Positions 35,001 to 43,550 of a DNA stretch of 64,000 bases are shown here, in pieces. Every line of letters begins with the position of its first letter. The first letter of the stretch is position 1. The DNA is taken from the NCBI GenBank assembly GCA_030425925.1, contig JAUHZO010000017.1, positions 1 through 64,000 of the forward strand. Reading direction: 5' to 3'. Under the pieces are notes generated by a model. The model did not search any database. It saw only the letters and a program-made list of their open reading frames with translations, and was not told the DNA's origin. The position numbers were made by a program, and so were the translations under genes. The DNA comes from Alphaproteobacteria bacterium (GTDB lineage: Bacteria; Pseudomonadota; Alphaproteobacteria; Rhodobacterales; Rhodobacteraceae).

Positions 35001-38000
35001 TCCGCCAGAAGCGCAATGGTCTGCACCGGCCCGCCATTGTCGGCCAGCACACCGGCGGTGGCGCTGCCATTGGCCTGGGTCAAAGCAAAGACCAGAGCGG
35101 TATCGCCCGAGATGATGGAGTTGTTGAGGGTCGGTGCCGCACCGGTGATTTCGTTCTCGGTGGTCTGTGCCGAATCGTTGCCCAGAACGATGCTGTTGGT
35201 CAGGCTCAATGCCGAACCGACGAAAATGCCGCCGCCATACGCATCGATCCCCGCAGTGCTGTTGCCGCTCACCGTACTGTTCGTCAGCGTCGCCGTGCCA
35301 GAGGAAATACCGCCGCCAGACGCTGAGACCCCCGCGGTGCTGTTGCCGCTCACCGTGCTGTTCGTCAGCGTCGCTCTGTAGGCGTAAGTACCGCCGCCTC
35401 GCGCATAGTCCCCCGCGGTGCTGTTGCCGCTCACCGTGCTGTTCGTCAGCGTCGCTGTAGAGGCGGAAATGCCGCCACCTCGCGCATAGTACCCCGCAGT
35501 GCCGTTTCCGCTCACCGTGCTGTTCGTCAGCGTCGCTGTGGAGGCGAAAATGCCGCCGCCTCGCGCAAAGTCCCCCACAGTGCTGTTTCCGCTCACCGTG
35601 CTGTTCGTCATCGTCGTCGTGGAGGCGGAAATGCCGCCGCCTCGCGCTGAGTACCCCGCAGTGCCGTTTTCGCTCACCGTGCTGTTCGTCAGCGTCGCCG
35701 TGGAGGCAGAAATGCCGCCGCCAAACGCAGACTCCCCCGCGGTGCTGTTTCCGCTGACCGTGCTGTTCGTCAGCGTCACATCGGCATCGTCCGCCCGGAT
35801 TGCGCCGCCACGTTCACCTGAGGCGGTGGTCCGCCCGCCGGTCAGGGTGAGGCTCTCGAAGATGGCGCTGGCATCCGCGCCGGTCAGCAGGAACAGGCGA
35901 GAGTTGTCTGCCAGCAAGGCCGCACCACTGGCCGCCACATCGGTCAGGCTGGTGCCAGAAACCAGCGAATCGTTGCCCGACGCATCCCCGGTGATCACGA
36001 TCTCTGTCCCGGTGGAGCCGTCGATGGTGGTCGCTTCGGTGATCTCGATCTCACCTTGCGTCAGCCGGATCAGGCTGTTGGCCCCGCCCGAGAACACACC
36101 CGCGTCAAAGGTGATCGTGCTGGCGTCGGCGTTGGAATTGGCAAAGGCGATGGCCTCGCGCAGGGAGGTCTCGCCGTCGAATTCGTCCACCACATCGGTT
36201 GCGGTGGTGACAATGAGGGAGTCCGCCTCGGGAATTGCGGCAAGCTCCACCGCGCCCGCATCCACCGTGCCGCCGTTGTTCACCAGAGCCAGGTCCACAT
36301 CCCGCGCGTCGCCATTGGCGTCTGTCAGAAGCGTCGTTGTGCCCACGTCCAGCGCGGGGTTGCTGGCCGAGGCCAAAAGCGCAATGGTCTGCACCGGGCC
36401 CCCGTTATCGGCCAGCACGCCCGCCGTGGCCGCGCCATTGGCTTGGGTCTGCGCAAAGACCGTACTGGCGTTGCCCGAGGTGATGGAGTTGGTGGCGTTC
36501 ACCGTGCCAAAGGTTTCGTCAAAGCCGGTCCGCCCCGAATTGTTGCCCAGCACGATGCTGTTCGTCAGCGTTGCCGTGGTGGCGCGAATGCCTCCGCCAT
36601 ATCCAAAGTCTCCGGCGGTGCTGTTTCCACTGACCGTACTGTTCGTCAGCGTTGCCGTGGTGGCGCGAATGCCTCCTCCATATCCAAAGTCTCCGTCGGT
36701 GCTGTTTCCACTCACCGTGCTGTTCGTCAGCGTTGCCGTGAGGGCGCGAATGCCGCCGCCTTCCGCACTGATTCCGGTCGTGCTGTTTCCGCTGACGGTG
36801 CTGTTTGTCACTGTGGCCGTATTGGCGTAGATGCCGCCGCCTTGCGCACTGCTTGCCGTGGTGCTGTTGCCACTGACCGTGCTGTTTGTCAGTGTCGCCA
36901 AATAAGCGTGAATGCCGCCGCCTTCCGCACTGATTCCGGTCGTGCTGTTTCCGCTGACGGTGCTGTTTGTCAGTGTGGCCGTGTTGGCGTAAATGCCGCC
37001 GCCATGCGCACGGGTTCCCGAGGTGCTGTTGCCACTGACCGTGCTGTTTGTCAGCGTCACGTCGGAGTTTTCCGCCCGGATGGCACCACCGATTTCGTTG
37101 ATCGCCGTCGTCCGCCCTCCGGTCAGGGTAAGGCTGTCGAAGGTGACGTTGGCGTCCGTCCCGCTCAGCAGGAACAGACGGCTGTTGTCGGCCAGCAAAC
37201 CCGCGCCGCTCGTCGCGACATCGGTGATGTTTGTCCCTGCAACCAGCGAGTCGTTGCCATTGGCATCCCCGGTGATCACGATCCCGGTCCCGGTGGAGCC
37301 GTCGATGGTGGTCGCTTCGGTGATCTCGATCTCACCTTGCGTCAGCCGGATCAGGCTGTTGGCCCCGCCGGTGAACACACCCGCGTCAAAGGTGATCGTG
37401 CTGGCGTCGGCGTTGGAATTGGCAAAGGCGATGGCCTCGCGCAGCGAGGTCTCGCCGTCGAACGCGTCGTCCACGTCCGCGGTGGTGGTGACCACCAGCG
37501 AGGGCGTTTCGGGGACTTGCGCCTGCACCTCCACCGCGCCCGCATCCACGGTGCCGCCATTGTCGACCAGCGTCTGGTCCACAACCCGCGGGTTGCCGGT
37601 GGCGTCGGTCGCCAGCGCCGAGGTGCCGATGTCCAGCGCCGGGTTTGCTGCGCTCTGCAGCAGCGCAATGGTCTGCACCGGCCCGCCATTGTCGGCCAGT
37701 TGCCCGCCCCCCGTCGCCCCGTCGATCTGGGCAAAGATCAGCGCCGGATCGACGCCGATCACATTGCCGCCGCCATCGGCGAAAGCACCGCCGGCCTGGG
37801 TGGCGCCGCTGTTGCCGGCCAGGATAGAGTTGGTGACAGTGAGGCCCGCGCCGCCGGACAGTGCCTCGTTGCTGTTTCCGGTGATGGTGGAATTGGTGAT
37901 CGTATGGGTGCCGCTGGTGGCGTTGACGGTGACGGCGGCGTTGAAGGATGCGGTATTGCCGGCGACGGTGGTGTTGACCACCGTCGTATCGCCCGATCCG

Positions 38001-38689
38001 AGAAAGACCAGCGCACTGCCCCCCGAGGCCTGGTTGCCGGAGACCGTGCTGTCGGTGATCTCCGTCGTGGTCGAGCCTTGGGCAAAGATCCCGCCCCCTG
38101 ACCCGCTGGCGACATTGTCGGAGACGGTGCTGCGTAAGACACTCAGCGCGCCCCCACCCGCGAAGATCCCTGCGGCGTTGGAGGCAGAGTTGTTCGTGAC
38201 GGTGCTGTCGCGCAGGATCAGGGTCGCCCCGAGGCTTATACCTCCACCATTACCGGCAGTGTTCCCCGTGACGACGGAATGATCGAGCGTCAGGGTGCCG
38301 CCGCTTGCCAGAATGCCGCCGCCTCCGGCACCCATGGCGTCGCCGCCTGTCAGCGTCAGCCCCTCCAGCCCGACCGTGCCCGCTGTCACGCTCATCACCC
38401 GGCTGAGACCGTCCGCATCCACCGTCACGTCCGACATGCCGTCATTGTCCAGATCGCCGTCGATGGTGATGTCGGTGGACAGTGTCAGTTCCGTCCCGCC
38501 CAGCGTGATCGTGCCGCCGGTCTCGAATGCCTCGCCCACGCCATTGGCAAAGGTGATCGTGTCCGCCCCGGCGCTGGCAATGGCCAGCCCGATGGCTTCG
38601 CGCAGGCTCAGCCCGGTGCCGTCGGTGGCGTCAAGGCCATTGTTGTCAAAGGCGTCGTCGGCAATGGTCGTGACGATGAAAGTGGCCAT
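32036..38689 (-). CDS. Giant CSLREA / beta-helix / RTX surface protein
   Basis: 2217 residues. Four modules start with a CSLREA-type segment (for example FDGETSLREAIAFANS), each followed by right-handed beta-helix repeats of the Pmp type. Two modules contain tandem 27-residue units around TNSTVSGNST and GGGI. Between about 1700 and 2170 there are RTX blocks (GGDGNDSILGLGGADILRGG, DYRGSSAGV) and a C-terminal end suited to type I secretion. The protein has no N-terminal signal peptide. It is probably a secreted adhesin or S-layer-like surface protein. The long antisense frames across this gene are by-products of its periodic codons. Confidence 0.88.
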   Translation of the reverse strand: MATFIVTTIADDAFDNNGLDATDGTGLSLREAIGLAIASAGADTITFANGVGEAFETGGTITLGGTELTLSTDITIDGDLDNDGMSDVTVDADGLSRVMSVTAGTVGLEGLTLTGGDAMGAGGGGILASGGTLTLDHSVVTGNTAGNGGGISLGATLILRDSTVTNNSASNAAGIFAGGGALSVLRSTVSDNVASGSGGGIFAQGSTTTEITDSTVSGNQASGGSALVFLGSGDTTVVNTTVAGNTASFNAAVTVNATSGTHTITNSTITGNSNEALSGGAGLTVTNSILAGNSGATQAGGAFADGGGNVIGVDPALIFAQIDGATGGGQLADNGGPVQTIALLQSAANPALDIGTSALATDATGNPRVVDQTLVDNGGTVDAGAVEVQAQVPETPSLVVTTTADVDDAFDGETSLREAIAFANSNADASTITFDAGVFTGGANSLIRLTQGEIEITEATTIDGSTGTGIVITGDANGNDSLVAGTNITDVATSGAGLLADNSRLFLLSGTDANVTFDSLTLTGGRTTAINEIGGAIRAENSDVTLTNSTVSGNSTSGTRAHGGGIYANTATLTNSTVSGNSTTGISAEGGGIHAYLATLTNSTVSGNSTTASSAQGGGIYANTATVTNSTVSGNSTTGISAEGGGIRALTATLTNSTVSGNSTDGDFGYGGGIRATTATLTNSTVSGNSTAGDFGYGGGIRATTATLTNSIVLGNNSGRTGFDETFGTVNATNSITSGNASTVFAQTQANGAATAGVLADNGGPVQTIALLASASNPALDVGTTTLLTDANGDARDVDLALVNNGGTVDAGAVELAAIPEADSLIVTTATDVVDEFDGETSLREAIAFANSNADASTITFDAGVFSGGANSLIRLTQGEIEITEATTIDGSTGTEIVITGDASGNDSLVSGTSLTDVAASGAALLADNSRLFLLTGADASAIFESLTLTGGRTTASGERGGAIRADDADVTLTNSTVSGNSTAGESAFGGGISASTATLTNSTVSENGTAGYSARGGGISASTTTMTNSTVSGNSTVGDFARGGGIFASTATLTNSTVSGNGTAGYYARGGGISASTATLTNSTVSGNSTAGDYARGGGTYAYRATLTNSTVSGNSTAGVSASGGGISSGTATLTNSTVSGNSTAGIDAYGGGIFVGSALSLTNSIVLGNDSAQTTENEITGAAPTLNNSIISGDTALVFALTQANGSATAGVLADNGGPVQTIALLADAGNPALDAGTATGAPVTDARGETRPFDINATNSGGNGEVGNAGANAIDLGAYELQGGILEAGSLVVTTTADVVDAFDGLTSLREAIAFAGLHAAPDDITFANGVGEAFETGGTIILNGSELSLAGNITIDGDLDNDGTADVTIDANGQSRVMNVTGGTVDLDGLVLTNGNAGAGEGGALLVSNGADVTVRNSTLSNSSASNGGGLALDGATSTAAMHASTISGNTAGSGGGVYAGYAGALTLAGSTLSGNTASQSGGGVFANSVTASLSDLTFADNSALTGGGAAVRGADGTFTNSTFVGNSAYHGGGLAWDSSDSLIASNLTLAANTATGAGGGIATADGTATFTNITVTGNSLTASGAGAGIAVLNNTLSLQNSLVTGNNALNGEDIDVATGAILTASTSIVGTDFVDGLNSNRLVPNVAILAQILFDRTLDFVDTNNNGTQDAGEAALAANVRAGALADNGGPVETVALLAAAVNVALDRSTDGFAPTLDARGVDRTDIVGNGTPGTLSDLGAFENTGQVQPSAGGGGRIAFQSDANTQVFNGTATTDTVSFGASPAPVNIDLRPDGITGLQPVSGGFGDGDVLSGVDWVIGSAFDDTITGNDGRNRLHGGDGNDSILGLGGADILRGGAGADTMDGGTGADQLDYRDSASAVTIDLTVDGITGLQVASGGDAQGDEIRNFEHVSGSDHNDSLTGNGQMNILFGEDGQDSINGGAGRDVLRGGAGGDVLDGGDGVDWVQYNGSSAGVSVDLTPAAGTGLQTASGGDAQGDSLLNVENVRGSNHDDTLTGSDVANRLFADGGDDQIDAGGGNDVVNGGAGADSMDGGDGFDMLDYRGSSAGVIVNLTADQITGLQSASGGDAQGDEIRNFERVIGSGQNDVLTGNTGRNVLSGGNGGDRLDGAGGNDVLIGGAGADQFVINATGTAVVRDFEDGIDEFVLGTGLTLADFNVAQDLADTTIADANGNILMILEGIDASLITTADID
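35200..35780 (-). repeat. 81-bp tandem repeats within the giant surface protein, cluster 1
   Basis: Seven units of 27 codons follow each other, each built on TNSTVSGNST then AG and two or three variable residues, GGGI and S/T-rich ends. Units are close in DNA sequence but not identical. Because the unit is a multiple of three, recombination between copies would change length without breaking the frame. Confidence 0.85.
36530..37070 (-). repeat. 81-bp tandem repeats within the giant surface protein, cluster 2
   Basis: Six further 27-codon units of the same type lie in the preceding module of the protein. Two neighbouring copies (around 36570-36740) are almost identical, pointing to recent duplication. 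Confidence 0.85.
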
Positions 38690-39100
38690 GTGTAGATCCA
38701 GTCCTGCGAAAAAGGTTACCTTTGAAGGCGATAAAAAGACTTCAATTCAACGGGGCCCCGGTCTGTCGCAAGCCATGCAACCGAGGGCACCGCACCCGGT
38801 GAAATGAAAACCGTTTGCCGCGCTAAATGTTCTTAACCTTTTTGCACATTTTCTGGCTCCTTGCCATACGTGTTGAGGCTGGCCACCCAATCACCAACCT
38901 AGATGGAGTGAAGCCTGTCGCCACACGCGTGTGCGAAAGGATTGCCCGCGCGCCTTGCAGGCTGCGGGCCCGGGGGCCCAAGCGTGTGTCTTCTGCGGCA
39001 CCAGGCGGAATCGCGGCGCGCGCAGCTCAAGACAGCGACCGCAGCGCCCGGCTTGCCGACCGGGCGCTGCGACAGGTCATCACGGTCTCGTCTGGTGACA
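38690..39100. other. Upstream region of the giant gene
   Basis: About 410 bp without a recognised gene. It holds the minus-strand promoter region of the giant surface protein and the downstream side of the RTX gene that ends at 39101. No strong promoter or terminator could be assigned. Confidence 0.45.
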
Positions 39101-40441
39101 TCAGAACAGGAAGTCCACCGGGTCCAGATCGGCCAGCGCCACCCCGTCCAGGCGGATGGTGTTGCCCGCACCATCATCAATGATCACCCGCGATCCGGCC
39201 TGACTGGCGTGGTTGGCCATCAGATCGGCAAAATCGGTGATGGCGGTGACACTGGACAGGTCGATCCGCTCGCCATCATCGTTGGCGTCGAAATCCAGAA
39301 TCGTGTCATTGCCGAAACCGTCAGCGAAATCGAACCGGTCGGACTGGCCTTCGCCGCGCAACAGATCGTTGCCCGGGCCGCCGCTGATGATGTCGAGTCC
39401 GTTTTCGCCACGGATGTTGTCGTCGCCATTGCCGCCATTGAGGGTGTCGCCACCGAAACCGCCCAGCAGCCGGTCATTGCCGTCATCGCCGTTGACCACG
39501 TCGCGCCCGTTGCCGCCACGGATCAGGTCCGCGCCCGGGCCGCCGTTCAGGATGTCGTTCTGGCCGCCGCCGGTGACGGTGTCATCGCCGGGCCCGGCGT
39601 CGACGGTGTCATTGCCCGCATCGGCGTTGATGACGTCATTGCCGTCATTTCCGACAAAGCTGTCCCAGCCGCCCTGGCCCTGCAGCGTGTCGTCGCCCGC
39701 GCCGCCGGTCAGCGTGTCCCAGCCGGTGCCGCCGCGCACGGAATCGTTTCCGCTGCCGGTGGTGATCTCGTCATTGCCGGCATAGCCCTCGACGGTGAGG
39801 TTCGCGGTGGACTGTCCGAGGTCAAGCACGTCGTCGCCGGCCCCCAGCGGGTCGAAGATGCCGTTGAGCGCCTGGATCTCGCTGATCTCCACCGGCCCGC
39901 CCGGCGGTGTGTCGCTGCCGTGGTAAAACTCCTCGACAATGATGTCGGTACCGTAGATCGGATTGCGGATGCGCAGAACGACATTGACGTTCTCGACCTC
40001 GGTGAAGTCGGCGTTCATGCCCACCACGAAGCTGTAGGTCTGATCGCCGTCCAGACCGCCGGAATCGTGCAGGCCGAACATGTCCTGGAAGATGAGGCCC
40101 TGGGCGCTGAACCCTGGCGGGGCGGTGGGCACGTCGTAGAGCCCGTAGCTGATGTTGAACGCCGTGTCCGGGTTCTGGTTGACCAGGTCCGCGGCGAATT
40201 TCGGATCCTCGGCAATGATGTCCGCCGTGCCCGGCAGGGCCTGCGAGCCGTTGCCGCCATTGATCGGCCCGGGTGAGACAAAGCCCGGATCAAAGGGCGA
40301 CGCGGAATAAGGGATGGTCAGGGTATAGGTGGAGTTGAATGTCCGCAGTGTGACAAAATCATTGGGGTCGAGATCGACCCAGGACAGCGTGCCCGTGATC
40401 GTCACCGTATCTGCGATCTGATCGATGGTGAATGTCGGCAT
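39101..40441 (-). CDS. RTX calcium-binding exoprotein
   Basis: 446 residues. The N-terminal 190 residues form an unrecognised beta-rich domain (FTIDQIADTVTITGTLSW, SFVVGMNADFTEVENVN). Residues 215-370 contain RTX nonapeptides (GGTGWDTLTGGAGDDTLQG). The C terminus (FADLMANHASQAGSR to DFLF) closely matches that of the RTX protein at 27996, so the two likely use the same type I exporter. I chose the ATG at 40441 because AGGAGG lies six bases upstream. An upstream frame to 40516 lacks such a site. Confidence 0.85.
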   Translation of the reverse strand: MPTFTIDQIADTVTITGTLSWVDLDPNDFVTLRTFNSTYTLTIPYSASPFDPGFVSPGPINGGNGSQALPGTADIIAEDPKFAADLVNQNPDTAFNISYGLYDVPTAPPGFSAQGLIFQDMFGLHDSGGLDGDQTYSFVVGMNADFTEVENVNVVLRIRNPIYGTDIIVEEFYHGSDTPPGGPVEISEIQALNGIFDPLGAGDDVLDLGQSTANLTVEGYAGNDEITTGSGNDSVRGGTGWDTLTGGAGDDTLQGQGGWDSFVGNDGNDVINADAGNDTVDAGPGDDTVTGGGQNDILNGGPGADLIRGGNGRDVVNGDDGNDRLLGGFGGDTLNGGNGDDNIRGENGLDIISGGPGNDLLRGEGQSDRFDFADGFGNDTILDFDANDDGERIDLSSVTAITDFADLMANHASQAGSRVIIDDGAGNTIRLDGVALADLDPVDFLF

Positions 40442-40881
40442 GGGAAACCTCCTGGAATACCTGCGAGGTCCGTTTTGCGGCAGAATCACGTGGCGCCCGA
40501 GGCGGGTATTCCGCACTTGTGCGCCGTGGCGGGCGATTCCGTGCCGCGGCGCGGCAAGCCCTTGCCCTTCGTGCCGTTTTTACCGGCGACAACGGACGAT
40601 TCGCCCGTTTTCCGGGCACACCTGGGCCGATGCCCAACAGGTCCGGGCTGCCAAAAGCCCGCCGGTCTCACCTACCGTTCCGGAGGGGTTGGGGCAATCG
40701 GTATGAGGTTGCGAACGTGGGTATCGTTGGTCCGGCAAGGCACCGATCCTGTGCCACGGCGCGCCGCCCCTGTCGGCCCTGCGCCATCAGACCGGCCGGC
40801 CCGAACTGTTCAGGTCCCGTCATCGCGGCAACGCTGGCGCTTCGCTGCAGGGCCGGGGCGGGCTGTGCCCGGCCCCGCCGA
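40442..40881. other. Region between RTX gene and chemoreceptor gene
   Basis: About 440 bp with no gene that I can support. A GC hairpin at 40850-40875 (GGGCCGGG / CCCGGCCC) follows the chemoreceptor gene on the minus strand, without a T-run. Confidence 0.45.
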
Positions 40882-42639
40882 TCAGGCGACCCGTGGCACC
40901 GGGGCGGCGTCGGCGGGGCCGTGCGCCGGGAAATTTGCCTCCGCCTGGTCCACCGCGAAACGGGCCACCAGTGTCGACAGGTTCTGCGCCTCCTGCCGCA
41001 GCATGTGCGCGGCGGCTGTCGATTCCTCGACCATGGCCGCATTCTGCTGGGTCACCTGGTCGAGATTGCCGACACCGGCATTGATTTCGTTGAGCCCCTG
41101 GGCCTGCTCCTTGGAGGCTTCGGCGATGCCGGTGACAAGTTCGGAAATCTCGCCCACCTGCTCCACCACCTCGTCCAGCGCGACACCGGCCCGTTCCACC
41201 AGGCGCACGCCGTGCTTGACCTGATCTGCCGAGCCGACGATCAGATCCTTGATCTGGCGCGCCGCTTCCGACGAGCGCTGCGCGAGAGCGCGCACTTCCG
41301 AGGCGACAACGGCAAAGCCCTTGCCCGAACTGCCGGCGCGGGCGGCCTCGACCCCGGCATTCAGCGCCAGCAGGTTGGTCTGGAAGGCGATGTCGTCGAT
41401 CACCGTGATGATGTCGCTGATCTGTTCCGAGGACTTTTCGATTTCCGCCATGGCCGAAACCGCCGATTTCATCACGCTCCCATTCTGTGCGGCGACGGTC
41501 CGGGCCGCGCGCACCGTCTTGTCGGCGTCCCCCGCATTCTCGGCAGCCGCGCGTACCGAGTTGACGATCTGTTCCAGCGCCGCCGCGGTCTGCTCCAGCG
41601 TGGCCGCCTGGGTTTCGGTGCGGCGCGACAGGTCGTCCGAGGCCTGGGCGATCTCGTTGGCACCGCCATTGATGCTGGCGGCGTTTTCCCGCACTTCCCG
41701 GATGGCCGAGGCAAGGCTGTCGGCGGCGCGATTGTAGTTCAGGCGCAGCGCCTCGTATTCTTCCGGGAAGGGCTGGTCGATGACATGCGACAGCGTGCCT
41801 TCCGCCAGGCTGTCCAGCGCGTCGCCCAGGTGATCCACCACCCGCGCCTGGGCGGCGTGCTGCTCGGCGCGGCGGTCTTCGGCGCTGCGGGCGGTCTGCA
41901 GGGCATCGGTCAATTCGCCGATGCGCCGGGCGATGCCGCCGATTTCGTCGCGCCGCGTGTCCAGACCGGTGGGCGTGTCGTAATCGCCTTGCGCCACGCG
42001 CTGCACGGCATCGCCAAGCCGGGTCAGTGGACGCCCGAGAAAGCGGCGCAGCTGCAGCATGGTCACCAGTTGCATGACCAGGAACAGGCCAAGCGCCCAG
42101 GCCAGGATCCGGCGCTCTGCCGGGGCGACCTGCGCAAGGGCGGCCTCGTCGCTCCAGGCCATGGCCAGCACGCCGATCGCCGGGCCGTCGGCGGCGGCGC
42201 GGATCGGGGCCGCCAGCCAGAGCCCGGCCGCGTCGGAGACCGGCACGTCGTCCGCAAGGCTGCGCAGGGCCAGGTCGGCCAGCGCCTCGGCGCCCGGCCC
42301 GTCCTGGCCGCGCGTCAGCACCACCGCTCCGGTGGCGTCGAGCACGATTGCCCCCTGCCCCGCTGCGCCCGCCGCCTCCAGGCTCTGGTCGACGATTTCC
42401 CCGATCTTTGCCATCGCCTTGAAACGCAACGCGTCTTTCAGCGCTTCGGCCTGTTGCGGCACGCTCTTGGCCACCTGATCAACGATGCCCTGCCGCGCCA
42501 GCCGTTCCACCAGGTTCGACGATTGATAGGCCATCGCCCCGGCCACGACCACGGTCGACAGGGCCATCAGCGCCGCACAGCGCACGAATACAGAGTGCAG
42601 GACCGATGCCGGTCCCGCCCGAAAGAGCCGTAGTTTCAT
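40882..42639 (-). CDS. Methyl-accepting chemotaxis protein
   Basis: 585 residues. A first membrane helix lies at about 20-40 (FVRCAALMALSTVVVAGAMAY), then a 130-residue periplasmic sensor segment and a second helix (ILAWALGLFLVMQLVTML). A HAMP domain follows (RPLTRLGDAVQRVAQGDYDT), then a long signalling coiled coil. The hairpin tip IAFQTNLLALNAGVEAARAG with GFAVVASEVRALAQRS is the hallmark that contacts CheA and CheW. There is no C-terminal CheR-docking pentapeptide. It follows the small secreted protein at 42688 in the same direction with a 48-bp gap, so both are probably one operon. Confidence 0.93.
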   Translation of the reverse strand: MKLRLFRAGPASVLHSVFVRCAALMALSTVVVAGAMAYQSSNLVERLARQGIVDQVAKSVPQQAEALKDALRFKAMAKIGEIVDQSLEAAGAAGQGAIVLDATGAVVLTRGQDGPGAEALADLALRSLADDVPVSDAAGLWLAAPIRAAADGPAIGVLAMAWSDEAALAQVAPAERRILAWALGLFLVMQLVTMLQLRRFLGRPLTRLGDAVQRVAQGDYDTPTGLDTRRDEIGGIARRIGELTDALQTARSAEDRRAEQHAAQARVVDHLGDALDSLAEGTLSHVIDQPFPEEYEALRLNYNRAADSLASAIREVRENAASINGGANEIAQASDDLSRRTETQAATLEQTAAALEQIVNSVRAAAENAGDADKTVRAARTVAAQNGSVMKSAVSAMAEIEKSSEQISDIITVIDDIAFQTNLLALNAGVEAARAGSSGKGFAVVASEVRALAQRSSEAARQIKDLIVGSADQVKHGVRLVERAGVALDEVVEQVGEISELVTGIAEASKEQAQGLNEINAGVGNLDQVTQQNAAMVEESTAAAHMLRQEAQNLSTLVARFAVDQAEANFPAHGPADAAPVPRVA

Positions 42640-42687
42640 GACTGAGTTCCGTTGGAAAAAAGGGGAATGGCCGGCACGCCAGTTGGG

Positions 42688-43257
42688 TTACATCAGCTGA
42701 TCCGCGATGATGCCCACCGTCATGGCCCCGATCGGCGCGCCCCCGGCATCGGTGAGCGTGATCGAGATCTGGGCCTGATAGCTCTGGCTCGATTCATCGA
42801 ACTCGATCTCCGAGAAATGCACCGCCCCGGCCCCGTTGGGGTAGGTTTCGGTGAATTTCGCCTCGTCCCCCTGCCAGTAGTCCGAGGTGACGCCGGATGC
42901 GGCCACGTTCAGGCCCAGGGCATCCATGACAAAAACCTCGGTGATGGCGCCGCCCGATGCGGCCACCTGGTCGCGCAGGAAGTCCGACGCCGCCGAGATC
43001 AGGACCGAATCGATCAGCGGAGTGGCGGCAAGGCCAACCTCGCCGCGCCAGGTCTGGTCCAGCGACTCGATCGTCGAGAGATCGTAGCCGCCGGTCTCCG
43101 CGTTCTGCGCGCGGATCGCGTCCACGATCACCGGCGCGTTCATCCAGCCGCGGATCTGGCTGTCGAGAATGGCCTGCATGGCGTCCTGGGGTTCGGCGGC
43201 CTGGGCGGTTCCGGCCACAAGGGCCAGCGCAGCGGCCCGGAAGAGAAGGGATTTCAT
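42688..43257 (-). CDS. Secreted periplasmic sensor-like (PDC/Cache-like) protein
   Basis: 189 residues, with a cleavable signal peptide (MKSLLFRAAALALVAGTAQA). The mature part (TEVFVMDALGLNVAASG, GDEAKFTETYPNGAGAVHFSE and GGAPIGAMTVGI) looks like a PDC/single-Cache ligand-binding fold, normally found as the extracellular part of receptors, but here without membrane or output domains. Directly upstream of a chemoreceptor, it may bind a ligand and present it to the receptor. This role is inference. The fold assignment is by pattern. Confidence 0.7.
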   Translation of the reverse strand: MKSLLFRAAALALVAGTAQAAEPQDAMQAILDSQIRGWMNAPVIVDAIRAQNAETGGYDLSTIESLDQTWRGEVGLAATPLIDSVLISAASDFLRDQVAASGGAITEVFVMDALGLNVAASGVTSDYWQGDEAKFTETYPNGAGAVHFSEIEFDESSQSYQAQISITLTDAGGAPIGAMTVGIIADQLM

Positions 43258-43550
43258 GATGTCAGCTCCGAATGACGATGAAAGACTGGGGAAACCCTAC
43301 GCCCGGGCGGCCTTATGCTTCGTTAAGGCCCACCCCGCTTTTTCCGCCCCGACATGCGCGGAAAACGACAATTCGTCGTTTTTCGTCGCGACCGGGTGCG
43401 TCTGACCGCCCCAACTGCCGTCATGGACAAGGAACGTTCCCGGATCAGCCTCATTCTGTGCGTCACCGGCGCGCGGCGCGGGCGCGCGGCCCGCGGTCGC
43501 CCGCAGTCGCGCTGACCCTTTCCTGTCCCTTTATTCTATCGGAGCCTCAG

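Noticed and set aside
32000-38101. Several long plus-strand frames (up to 733 residues) over the giant surface protein.
   Set aside because: Antisense of repetitive codons in the CSLREA and RTX gene; sequences are low-complexity and periodic without a family match.
40432-42633. 733-residue plus-strand frame opposite the chemoreceptor.
   Set aside because: The minus strand encodes a complete chemoreceptor with the conserved hairpin tip.
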